Source: Flammeovirgaceae bacterium UBA976 (GTDB lineage: Bacteria > Bacteroidota > Bacteroidia > Cytophagales > Cyclobacteriaceae). Taken from it: 21,066 nt of DNA. The notes beneath the pieces are model-generated. The model was given only the letters and a program-made list of their open reading frames with translations. It ran no database searches and had not been told where the DNA came from. Positions 7,990 to 15,122 of this stretch are shown piece by piece. The position numbers were made by a program, and so were the translations under genes. The DNA lies in assembly GCA_002292365.1 (NCBI GenBank), contig DBBU01000059.1, positions 1-21,066 on the forward strand. The letters are read 5' to 3'. Numbering within the stretch: the first letter of the stretch is position 1; every line of letters begins with the position of its first letter.

Positions 7990-9278
7990 AATTGTGGCAA
8001 AAAGAGGAATCTATTGATAAAATTTTTGAACGTTTTACCGTAGGCAAAGATCCTGAGTTGGATGTTTATTTAGCCAAGTACGATGTCATCGGCTCTAGGG
8101 CGCATATAAAGATGCTCGGACAAATAGGGCTCTTAAAATCAGAGGAGGTCATTGCTATTGGCTTAGGTCTTGATAAAATTGATCAAATGATTGATTCAGG
8201 TACTTTTGAAATTAGTGAAGGCGTGGAGGATTGCCATTCTCAAATTGAAATATTACTCACCGAAGAGTTAGGGGAGATAGGAAAAAAAATACACAGTGGG
8301 AGATCGCGAAATGATCAAGTTCTTACTGCGCTGAAACTTTTTGCTAAATCAGAACTTGAAGAAATAGCCACCTTGATCAAAGATCTTTTTGAACTTTTGA
8401 TAGCTATGAGCGAGCGTTATAAGAAGGTTTTGATGCCAGGTTATACGCATATGCAGATCGCGATGCCTTCTTCATTTGGCTTGTGGTTTGCGGCCTATGC
8501 TGAAAGTCTTCTTGATGATCTATTGCAGCTCAAGTCAAGTTATCAATTGGTAGATAAAAACCCCTTGGGATCGGCAGCAGGCTATGGCTCCTCTTTCCCA
8601 TTAAATCGATTATCTACTACCGAGAAAATGGGTTTTGGAGGAATCAATGTGAATGCAATATATGCCCAAATGACGCGAGGGAAAATGGAAAAAAGTATAG
8701 GGTTTTCGGTCAATAGTATTGCCGCTACTTTGTCAAAATTCGCCATGGATGTTTGTCTGTATTCTGGGCAAAATTTTAATTTTTTAAAAGTAGATAAAAA
8801 GTATACTACGGGATCCAGTATTATGCCGCACAAGTCCAATCCTGATGGCTTTGAGTTGGTCCGTGCTAAGTGTAACTTGTTACAGGCACTTCCCTATGAA
8901 CTTAATATGATGCTCTTAAATCTCCCATCAGGCTATCATCGAGATTTGCAAGTTTTGAAAGAGCGATTTATGCCTGCTTTATTCTCATTGAAAGACTGCC
9001 TTAAAATTACTAGGGCCATGACGACTCAATTATCTATCGAGGCAGAGGTGATAAATGACCCTAAATATGATTTAATCTTCAGTGTTGAAGAGGTGAACAG
9101 AAGGGTGACGGCTGGAGTGCCCTTTAGAGATGCTTATCATGCCGTGTCCGCGTCGATTAAGCAAGGGAATTTACATTTCAATCGAAAGATCGATCACACA
9201 CATATCGGAAGTATAGGGAATTTAGGAAATGACTTAATTAAGGAATCTTTCAAAAAAGTCTATGCTTTTTTTGAATGA
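7986..9278 (+). CDS. argH: Argininosuccinate lyase
   Basis: Last step of arginine synthesis: cleaves argininosuccinate to arginine and fumarate. It belongs to the fumarase/aspartase superfamily and has the three conserved regions: HSGRSRNDQV (103-112), GYTHMQIAMPSSFG (152-165) with H155, and the signature GSSIMPHKSNPD (276-287) that carries the catalytic serine on a mobile loop. The 430 residues are slightly under the E. coli length, and the C-terminal domain seems complete. The start at 7986 overlaps argE by ATGA. It is the last gene of the arginine operon. The next gene starts 47 bp downstream with no clear terminator between, so read-through is possible. Identity is firm. Confidence 0.96.
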   Translation: MKLWQKEESIDKIFERFTVGKDPELDVYLAKYDVIGSRAHIKMLGQIGLLKSEEVIAIGLGLDKIDQMIDSGTFEISEGVEDCHSQIEILLTEELGEIGKKIHSGRSRNDQVLTALKLFAKSELEEIATLIKDLFELLIAMSERYKKVLMPGYTHMQIAMPSSFGLWFAAYAESLLDDLLQLKSSYQLVDKNPLGSAAGYGSSFPLNRLSTTEKMGFGGINVNAIYAQMTRGKMEKSIGFSVNSIAATLSKFAMDVCLYSGQNFNFLKVDKKYTTGSSIMPHKSNPDGFELVRAKCNLLQALPYELNMMLLNLPSGYHRDLQVLKERFMPALFSLKDCLKITRAMTTQLSIEAEVINDPKYDLIFSVEEVNRRVTAGVPFRDAYHAVSASIKQGNLHFNRKIDHTHIGSIGNLGNDLIKESFKKVYAFFE

Positions 9279-9325
9279 ATGATCTGATATTCGAATTAAT
9301 GCGAAGGGTTGTCTAATTTTAGGCC

Positions 9326-12300
9326 ATGTCTATAGCAAGGCCTTTTCAAATTTATAAATCTTCCGCAGGATCAGGTAAAACACATCAGTTGACGTTGGAG
9401 TATCTCAAACTGGCCTTGAGGGATAAAATGGCCTTCAAAGACATCTTAGGAGTGACCTTCACCAATAAGGCGACGAGTGAGATGAAGTCACGAATTGTGA
9501 AGGTATTGGAGACGCTTAGTCTTGGCAAAGATCATGCAATGAAGTCCGATTTGATGGCAGCCTTACATCTTTCAGCATCGGATCTTAAAAAACGTGCCGA
9601 AGAAGTTTTATCAAGCATATTACATCAGTATGGAAGATTTTCCATTGTCACCATTGATAGTTTTTTTTATCAGGTAATCAGATCTTTTGCACAAGAGATG
9701 AGCTTGCAAGGCTCATTTAATGTTGATTTGAATCAGGGACAAGTCATCAAAAAAGTAGTGGATCAATTGCTGGGTAAAATAGGAAATTCCGAACAAAAAG
9801 AGCTCAAGAAATGGCTGATTGAATTTGCGGAAAGCAAAGTAGAGGAGGGTAATCGATGGGATTTTAGGGCAGATGTTGAAAAATTGGGGGGGCAAATTCT
9901 GACGGACAACTTTAAGAGACATTCGGAAGTGATTTTAAAATTAAGTGACGATCCGAGGTACTTTCCTCAGGTAAAAAAAGTCCTCTATAATTCCTCAAAT
10001 GCATACCGTGTTAATTGTCAGAGGTTAGCTGATTTAGGGATTAAGCATTTAGATGAAATAGGAGGATTATCTTTTATTAAGGGTAAAAGAGGAGGGCCTG
10101 CAGGCTTATTCTATAAAATAGCGAATCAAGAATTTGAAGTAAGTGCTCCACGTAAGACGGCCATGGGAAATTTGGAAGCGTGGTTGACAATAGAGCATCG
10201 AGCATCGGGAGATTTGATTTCTTTTTTGGAGAGAAAATTATGGCCTGTTTATGATGAATTGGTTGAGTATATGTTATCTAATGAATTACTATATTTTTCA
10301 ACACTAGAGGCCCGGAGGTATTTATATACCTTTGGTATTTTGTCAAAGATCAATAAAGAATTGGTCAAATTTCGAGAAGAAAATGACATGGTATTGATCG
10401 CTGATTTGCCTGATTTTCTTAATAAAATCATTAATGACAGTGATACGCCTTATATCTATGAAAAAGTAGGTGAGCGATATTCGCATTACCTCATCGATGA
10501 ATTTCAAGATACTTCTGGATTTCAGTGGGATAATTTTAAACCTTTGGTTAAGAACGGAACAGATCAAGGTTATTTTAGCATGGTTGTTGGGGATATTAAA
10601 CAATCTATTTACCGATGGAGAGGAGGTAACTGGCGATTGTTGAAAGATCAGGTTAAGCAGGACATTGGCATCGAGGCTTCTCAAGACTATCAGCTAGATG
10701 CTAATTGGAGAAGCGGAAAAAATATCGTCGATTTTAATAATAAATTATTCACCACTATGCCAGTCGTGGCCAGGCGCTATTTTTCGGATTTCCTCTTGAC
10801 TCATGAAGCATTCATCGAAAATGCACTTAACGCGTATGACAGAGTTACTCAAAAAGTCATGCTTACCGACAATGAATCATATATCAATGTAACTTATCTC
10901 GAAGCCGACGATGCAAACACATGGAGTGAAGTAGCCTTGAAAAAAACAATTGAAGTTGTTGAAGAACTTCAACATAAGGGCTATCAACTCAGAGATATTG
11001 CCATTTTAGTGAGAACCAAAAAAGAGGGAAAAGTGATCGCAGATGGATTTATGGAGTACAGTAGCTCTGAAGCATCGATAATGGGCTTAAACTATGATGT
11101 AGTCAGTTCAGAGGCCTTATATTTATCGAGTAGTCATGTCGTGAACTTAATCATTAGTTTGATGAGATGGGTACATCAAAATCAAGATAAAATAGCGCTT
11201 TGGGAATGGTTCACTAGTTATTGGTCCATTAAAAATAAAAGACCGAAGCAGGAAGCATTTGATAAGGTTGATCAATGGCAAGCCTATATGCCTACTGAGT
11301 TCTTGCTGTATTTACCCCAATTTAAAACTTTGGGCTTGTATGAGCTGATTGAATCTTTTATTGAGTTATTGGCACTGAATGATCGTTCTGAGCAATATAC
11401 TTATCTCCAAGGGCTCCAAGATGCGGTTTTAGATTTCACCAAAAATGCTAAGGGGGATTTACCGTCTTTTTTGATTTGGTGGGACGAGGAAGGACAAAAC
11501 AGAGCCATAAAAATAACGGATGAAAATGATGCGATTAAGGTACTTACGATCCACAAAGCCAAAGGATTAGAATATCCCGTAGTCATACTTCCTTTTTTGA
11601 ATTGGCCTTTTGAAAAAAAGGGAAAAGATGAAATTATTTGGGTGGATGGTGCCCCGTTAAATGACGTGGTCCAGATGCCTATTATACCTATCAAACATTC
11701 AAGAAGTTTGCTTAAAACCTATTGGTCTGATGTATATGCGGCGGAACACATCAATGGTTTTATTGACAATATGAATGTCCTTTATGTCGCCTTAACACGG
11801 CCTACGCATGCACTTTATGTGTTTGCTGAACAAAAAGTAAAAAATGATTTGAAGGACATGGGTTCCTTTGTGAAAAATATTTTGATGACCTTTCCTGGTG
11901 AGGACGAGAACTCTCAAAATTTCACTTTTGGAGCACTGCCTGATGGAATAAAAAAGGCCAAAACACAGGTTGAATTTAGCTTAACCGAATATCCCAGTTC
12001 TTCTTGGCGTGAGAAGGCGCTTTTGCAAACAAGGGGAGTCTCAATGATTAAAAAAACATCTTTAGATGCCCAGCGAAGGGGAATTGACATTCATGATGCC
12101 TTCAGTAAAATACATCAAGTGGGAGATGAATTAAGGATTGATGATTTAGAGTTAAGAAGGCTTTTAGAATTGATCCTCTATCACAAAGAAGTAGTAGGCT
12201 TTTTTGAGCAAACAGATGAAGTTATTTTAGAGCACTCTATGTTATTGCCGGGAGGAGAGGGGAGAAGAATTGATAGATTGGTGAATAAGGGAGGCTACTG

Positions 12301-12448
12301 GCATGTCATTGATTTCAAAACAGGTCAGCCTTGCGTACAGGATCAAAATCAGGTGAAAGAATATATTCAGATTTTATCTCGAATGGGATTCAAACAGTTG
12401 AAGGGTTATTTGATATATCTAGACCCCATAAGCGTAGTAAGAATTTAA
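9326..12448 (+). CDS. RecB/AddA-like UvrD-family helicase with C-terminal nuclease
   Basis: A 1040-residue superfamily 1 DNA helicase fused to a RecB-type nuclease, probably the AddA-like subunit of an AddAB/RecBCD complex that processes double-strand ends for recombination. Helicase motifs appear in order: Walker A SSAGSGKT (12-19), motif Ia VTFTNKAT (43-50), Walker B LIDEFQDT (389-396), motif III VGDIKQSIYRWRGG (421-434), motif IV ANWRSG (459-464), motif V TIHKAKGLEYP, and motif VI NVLYVALTRP. The C-terminal nuclease keeps D983, D996, K998 (DFKTG), Q1009 and Y1013, so it is probably active. The ATG at 9326 places the P-loop normally near the N-terminus. No AddB gene is adjacent. No exact -7 box precedes it (only TAATTTTA close to the start), so it may be read from the arg operon. 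Helicase-nuclease identity is firm; the exact complex is inferred. Confidence 0.9.
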   Translation: MSIARPFQIYKSSAGSGKTHQLTLEYLKLALRDKMAFKDILGVTFTNKATSEMKSRIVKVLETLSLGKDHAMKSDLMAALHLSASDLKKRAEEVLSSILHQYGRFSIVTIDSFFYQVIRSFAQEMSLQGSFNVDLNQGQVIKKVVDQLLGKIGNSEQKELKKWLIEFAESKVEEGNRWDFRADVEKLGGQILTDNFKRHSEVILKLSDDPRYFPQVKKVLYNSSNAYRVNCQRLADLGIKHLDEIGGLSFIKGKRGGPAGLFYKIANQEFEVSAPRKTAMGNLEAWLTIEHRASGDLISFLERKLWPVYDELVEYMLSNELLYFSTLEARRYLYTFGILSKINKELVKFREENDMVLIADLPDFLNKIINDSDTPYIYEKVGERYSHYLIDEFQDTSGFQWDNFKPLVKNGTDQGYFSMVVGDIKQSIYRWRGGNWRLLKDQVKQDIGIEASQDYQLDANWRSGKNIVDFNNKLFTTMPVVARRYFSDFLLTHEAFIENALNAYDRVTQKVMLTDNESYINVTYLEADDANTWSEVALKKTIEVVEELQHKGYQLRDIAILVRTKKEGKVIADGFMEYSSSEASIMGLNYDVVSSEALYLSSSHVVNLIISLMRWVHQNQDKIALWEWFTSYWSIKNKRPKQEAFDKVDQWQAYMPTEFLLYLPQFKTLGLYELIESFIELLALNDRSEQYTYLQGLQDAVLDFTKNAKGDLPSFLIWWDEEGQNRAIKITDENDAIKVLTIHKAKGLEYPVVILPFLNWPFEKKGKDEIIWVDGAPLNDVVQMPIIPIKHSRSLLKTYWSDVYAAEHINGFIDNMNVLYVALTRPTHALYVFAEQKVKNDLKDMGSFVKNILMTFPGEDENSQNFTFGALPDGIKKAKTQVEFSLTEYPSSSWREKALLQTRGVSMIKKTSLDAQRRGIDIHDAFSKIHQVGDELRIDDLELRRLLELILYHKEVVGFFEQTDEVILEHSMLLPGGEGRRIDRLVNKGGYWHVIDFKTGQPCVQDQNQVKEYIQILSRMGFKQLKGYLIYLDPISVVRI

Positions 12449-12491
12449 TGACTAAAACGAATTGAAGCTTAACTTTTTCGGCAAATAATTT

Positions 12492-12499
12492 TAACTTTG
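12492..12499 (+). promoter_or_regulatory. Bacteroidota -7 box for the FKBP gene
   Basis: TAACTTTG matches the Bacteroidota sigma-A -7 consensus TAnnTTTG exactly. Transcription would begin near 12505, just before the ATG at 12515, giving a very short leader. No TTG/TTTG lies at the usual 19-21 bp upstream (the nearest TTG ends at 12464, 27 bp away), so the -33 half is poor. The box overlaps the alternative TTG codon at 12497, which argues that this TTG is not the start. Confidence 0.5.
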
Positions 12500-12514
12500 G
12501 TTTCAAAAAAATTT

Positions 12515-12943
12515 ATGACAAAAGTAAAAACAAATGACGTTATTAAAGTTCATTACACCGGTAAGCTCACAGATGGTGAAGTATTTGATTCTTCAGTTGG
12601 TAGGGATCCTATTGAATTTACAGTGGCATCGGGTCAAATGATCAAGGGATTTGATGATGCCGTTGACGGTATGGCCTTGAATGAGAAAAAGACAGTAGAA
12701 ATTCCTGCGGCAGATGCTTATGGAGAGTATAATCAGGATATGGTGCAGACGGTTCCTAAAAAAAATTTACCACCTGAAATAGTTCCAGAAATAGGACAGC
12801 AGCTTTCGGCGACTGCTGATAATGGTCAACAAATTCCGGTTACAATTGTTGAGGTAAACGAAAAACACATTAAAATTGATGCCAATCATGCACTCGCAGG
12901 AAAGGATTTAATTTTTGAAATTGAGGTCGTTGAGATAGCCTGA
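12515..12943 (+). CDS. FKBP-type peptidyl-prolyl isomerase, SlyD-like
   Basis: Small cytosolic prolyl cis-trans isomerase and probable folding chaperone, 142 residues. The FKBP core is split as in SlyD: VHYTGKLTDGEVFDSS (12-27) and IEFTVASGQMIKGFDDAVDGM (33-53), then an inserted flap domain (about 70-125), then NHALAGKDLIFEIEV (124-138) closing the core. No signal peptide and no His-rich metal tail like that of E. coli SlyD are present. I chose the ATG at 12515. A TTG six codons upstream is in frame, but it lies inside the -7 box and the extra residues are not family-like. It stands alone, 66 bp after the helicase gene and followed by a 454-bp gap, so it is probably monocistronic or the end of a read-through transcript. 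Family is firm; client proteins are unknown. Confidence 0.92.
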   Translation: MTKVKTNDVIKVHYTGKLTDGEVFDSSVGRDPIEFTVASGQMIKGFDDAVDGMALNEKKTVEIPAADAYGEYNQDMVQTVPKKNLPPEIVPEIGQQLSATADNGQQIPVTIVEVNEKHIKIDANHALAGKDLIFEIEVVEIA

Positions 12944-12997
12944 TTTAATTTAAAGTAGCGCAATATTTTTTAAAAAAATTAATCGCCCAAGCTTTGC

Positions 12998-13020
12998 TAA
13001 GTTAAATGATACTTAACTTA
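12998..13020. repeat. Perfect 8-bp inverted repeat, possible operator or FKBP terminator
   Basis: TAAGTTAA (12998-13005) and TTAACTTA (13013-13020) are exact reverse complements around a 7-base spacer. It is 55 bp after the FKBP stop and directly upstream of the -7 box at 13028, covering where a -33 element would lie. There is no following T-run, so an operator is as likely as an RNA hairpin. The arms are A+T-rich, which lowers significance. Confidence 0.4.
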
Positions 13021-13027
13021 TTGACCC

Positions 13028-13035
13028 TATCTTTG
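13028..13035 (+). promoter_or_regulatory. Isolated Bacteroidota -7 box
   Basis: TATCTTTG fits TAnnTTTG exactly. No TTG sits 19-21 bp upstream. If used, transcription would start near 13042 and give either a small RNA ending at the terminator-like site at 13208-13236 or a long mraZ leader. Confidence 0.25.
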
Positions 13036-13207
13036 AATGAGTAGTAAGTATGCTTTTTTCAAGATGAGAACGTGAAAAAGTGTAAATATCTCCTTTGATT
13101 TATCACCTATCCCCACCATTCTTCTTTATTTAAATAAAAATCACTTTTTTCACCATTTTTTGAGCTAAAAATGATTTTTTAAGCAAAAAAGTCGCTGCTA
13201 GAGATGC

Positions 13208-13236
13208 CATCGACTCGGTGATTATTATTTTTTTTT
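13208..13236 (+). terminator. Terminator-like hairpin with T-run
   Basis: CATCG (13208-13212) pairs with CGGTG (13216-13220), including one G-U pair, around a 3-base loop. An A/T stretch with nine T residues at 13228-13236 follows. The stem is short, and an alternative pairing of AGTCG (13190-13194) with CGACT (13211-13215) would compete with it. It could end the FKBP transcript or a small RNA. Confidence 0.35.
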
Positions 13237-13313
13237 AACTTAAAAAATACGCAGAAGCCCTTTTTTAGGGTTATTGAAGCAGGTAAACTGATAGATTTTT
13301 TTTTGAAAAAAAA

Positions 13314-13337
13314 GTGGGATAAAGTGGGGAAGAGTGG
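13314..13337 (+). promoter_or_regulatory. MraZ operator: three GTGG(G) boxes at 10-bp spacing
   Basis: GTGGG at 13314-13318, GTGGG at 13324-13328 and GTGG at 13334-13337 recur exactly every 10 bp, so they face the same side of the helix. Each is preceded by AAA, AAA and AGA. This matches the known MraZ target: TGGGN direct repeats with 5-bp gaps in E. coli and AAAGTG-type repeats in mollicutes. The third box abuts the -33 TTG of the mraZ promoter, which fits autorepression by blocking RNA polymerase. Confidence 0.8.
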
Positions 13338-13367
13338 TTGTAAATGTCGAATTATTTTATAGATTTG
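13338..13367 (+). promoter_or_regulatory. Promoter of the dcw cluster (mraZ promoter)
   Basis: TTG at 13338-13340 and TAGATTTG at 13360-13367 match the Bacteroidota -33 and -7 elements (TTTG/TTG and TAnnTTTG) with a 19-bp spacer, the expected distance. The predicted start near 13373 leaves a leader of about 25 bases before the mraZ ATG at 13398. Confidence 0.7.
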
Positions 13368-13397
13368 TAGTGGTGGTTTATTTTTATAATAACTCTT

Positions 13398-13841
13398 ATG
13401 GCTTTTTTTACAAGCGAATTTGAGTGCAAGTTGGATACCAAGGGTAGATTAGTCTTACCTTCAAAGATTAAGTCTAATCTTCCCGAGGTCTCTACTTCAG
13501 AACTCGTCCTACGAAAAGGTTTTGAATCTAATCTGATTCTCTACCCGATGCTCGAGTACAAGAAAATACATCAAAAAATTTCAAGTTTAAGTGAGTTTAA
13601 TCCTGAGCAGCGAAAGCTGAAAAGGATGTTTTTTAGGAGTATTGCTCAAGTAGAATTGGACAATGCAGCTAGAATTTTGATACCCAAAATGATGTTATTG
13701 CATGCCAAAGTCAATCGGGAGGCTCTTTTGATTGGAATGGGCAATTATATTGAAATATGGGATCCTGATCTTTTTGATTTAAATCAAAAGACTGATATCA
13801 CTGAATATTCGAATTTAGCAGAAAAATACCTTGATGAATAA
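13398..13841 (+). CDS. mraZ: Transcriptional regulator MraZ
   Basis: DNA-binding regulator of the division and cell wall cluster, 147 residues with two AbrB-like (SpoVT/MazE-type) half-domains. The first half carries the canonical DTKGR at residues 13-17, followed by LVLPSK. The second carries DNAAR at 88-92, followed by ILIPK, where the usual DxxGR glycine is replaced by Ala. MraZ forms ring-shaped oligomers that bind direct repeats, and three matching repeats lie 61-84 bp upstream of its start, so autoregulation is expected. The ATG at 13398 gives the standard N-terminus. rsmH follows after 8 bp. Identity is firm. Confidence 0.95.
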   Translation: MAFFTSEFECKLDTKGRLVLPSKIKSNLPEVSTSELVLRKGFESNLILYPMLEYKKIHQKISSLSEFNPEQRKLKRMFFRSIAQVELDNAARILIPKMMLLHAKVNREALLIGMGNYIEIWDPDLFDLNQKTDITEYSNLAEKYLDE

Positions 13842-13849
13842 GTGAATAA

Positions 13850-14761
13850 ATGAGTTATCATGTACCCGTTTTACTTAAACAGAGTGTTGAAGGGTTAAAT
13901 ATCCAGGCCGGAGGAATTTATGTAGACGTGACTTTTGGAGGTGGAGGACACGCCCGATCCATCTTTGAACAGATGGAGTACGGTACTTTAATTGCCTTCG
14001 ATCAAGATCCAGATGCGTCCAGAAATACCACTTCATTTGAATCTGACGCACAGCGTTCTTTTATTTTTGTACCTTCCAATTTTAGACATCTCAAAAGGTA
14101 TTTAAAATTTCATAAAATTGACAAAGTAGACGGTATTTTAGCAGATTTAGGGGTTTCATCCCATCAATTTGATCAGCAAAGCAGGGGGTTTTCTACGCGA
14201 TTTGATGGAGCACTTGATATGCGCATGGATAAAGGATCCGCTATCACAGCAGCTAAAGTGGTAAATGAATATTCTGAAGTCGATCTTATCCAATTATTAT
14301 CAAGGTATGGAGAGATAAGAAATGCCAAAAGATTGGCTGCCGAAATCACAAGTGCGAGAGCCATCGCACCGATCTATACTACGGCGGCACTTGGGTCAAT
14401 TGCAATGAAATCTGCTCCGAATGGGAAGCATGCTAAATATTTAGCACAGCTTTTTCAAGCAATTCGAATCGAAGTTAATGATGAAATAAGTGCATTAAAA
14501 GAATTTTTAACACAATCTAAAGATGTTTTGAAGGTTGGTGGCAGACTTGTGATTATCAGTTACCACTCTCTTGAGGACAGGCTGGCTAAATTTTTAATCA
14601 ATACAGGCAGTCTTGATGGGCTGGTAGAAAAAGATTTTTTTGGAAATGTAATCAGGCCCTTTGAGCCTATTAAAGGTAGGTTGATCACACCAGCAGAACA
14701 TGAAATTGCTTTAAATAATAGGGCCAGGAGTGCCAAGTTAAGAATCGGGATAAAAAATTGA
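13850..14761 (+). CDS. rsmH: 16S rRNA (cytosine(1402)-N(4))-methyltransferase
   Basis: S-adenosylmethionine-dependent methyltransferase (formerly MraW) that modifies C1402 in the decoding centre of 16S rRNA. The 303 residues start with the family N-terminus HVPVLLKQSVEGL. The SAM-binding glycine-rich loop is DVTFGGGGHA (26-35). ILADLGVSSHQFD (96-108), the RGFS segment (112-115), RIEVNDEI (206-213) and ISYHSLEDR (236-244) are further hallmarks. It lies 8 bp after mraZ and 1 bp before the ftsL-like gene, as in most dcw clusters. Identity is firm. Confidence 0.96.
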   Translation: MSYHVPVLLKQSVEGLNIQAGGIYVDVTFGGGGHARSIFEQMEYGTLIAFDQDPDASRNTTSFESDAQRSFIFVPSNFRHLKRYLKFHKIDKVDGILADLGVSSHQFDQQSRGFSTRFDGALDMRMDKGSAITAAKVVNEYSEVDLIQLLSRYGEIRNAKRLAAEITSARAIAPIYTTAALGSIAMKSAPNGKHAKYLAQLFQAIRIEVNDEISALKEFLTQSKDVLKVGGRLVIISYHSLEDRLAKFLINTGSLDGLVEKDFFGNVIRPFEPIKGRLITPAEHEIALNNRARSAKLRIGIKN

Positions 14762-14762
14762 T

Positions 14763-15122
14763 ATGGCTACCAACACCTATAAACCTAAGGATCAAAGTAA
14801 GCGAGGTATTTTAACGCTGTTAGAAAGATTTTTACATATTGATGGGAACATCAAGGAGGTGATCCATGTGCGTTTTATGTCTCAGATTATTTTTGTCTCG
14901 GTACTGTGCTTGGTATATATCGGAAACCGACATTATGCTGAAAAAATAGTTCGAAGCATCAGTCAATTAGAGCGTGAAGTAGAAGATTTAAGGGCGGATT
15001 ATACGACCCTTAAATCAGATTATATGTTTGCAAGCAAGCAAGCAGAGATTTCAAGACGTGTAGCGCGCTTTGGTCTTTATGAAAGTAAAAAACCACCACA
15101 AAAGATTTTAATGCCAAAGTGA
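14763..15122 (+). CDS. FtsL-like small bitopic membrane protein
   Basis: A 119-residue protein in the usual ftsL slot between rsmH and ftsI. It has a cytoplasmic N-terminus of about 37 residues, one membrane segment (about 38-54, hydrophobic with MSQIIFVSVLCLVYIG), and a periplasmic heptad-like stretch (about 57-95, rich in Leu, Glu, Arg, Lys) likely to form a coiled coil. FtsL proteins pair with FtsB/DivIC to activate FtsWI at the septum. They share little sequence, so the call rests on position, size and topology. The start is 1 bp after the rsmH stop; the end overlaps the ftsI GTG start (GTGA). Confidence 0.75.
   Translation: MATNTYKPKDQSKRGILTLLERFLHIDGNIKEVIHVRFMSQIIFVSVLCLVYIGNRHYAEKIVRSISQLEREVEDLRADYTTLKSDYMFASKQAEISRRVARFGLYESKKPPQKILMPK

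Larger units (their letters stand above)
12944..13397. other. 454-bp structured intergenic region before the dcw cluster
   Basis: No protein-coding gene is supported here. From left to right it holds a perfect 8-bp inverted repeat (12998-13020) and an exact but isolated -7 box TATCTTTG (13028-13035). Next come A/T-rich inverted repeats that could pair in two exclusive ways: 13053-13061 with 13073-13080, or 13072-13082 with 13142-13153. Then come a terminator-like hairpin plus T-run (13208-13236), a weak CCCT/AGGG hairpin (13258-13270), and finally the MraZ boxes and mraZ promoter. A short non-coding RNA from about 13042 to 13236 is possible but not shown. Confidence 0.6.

Noticed and set aside
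10343..10684. 113-codon open frame on the - strand within the helicase gene
   Set aside because: It is antisense to the conserved Walker B and motif III region; the sense frame explains the conservation.
11401..11694. 97-codon open frame on the - strand within the helicase gene
   Set aside because: Antisense to motif V of the helicase, with no family features.
12497..12514. TTG start extending the FKBP protein by six residues
   Set aside because: The codon lies inside an exact -7 promoter box, and the ATG at 12515 gives the family N-terminus.
13258..13270. CCCT-T5-AGGG as a terminator
   Set aside because: A stem of only four pairs with no T-run afterwards; too weak to call.
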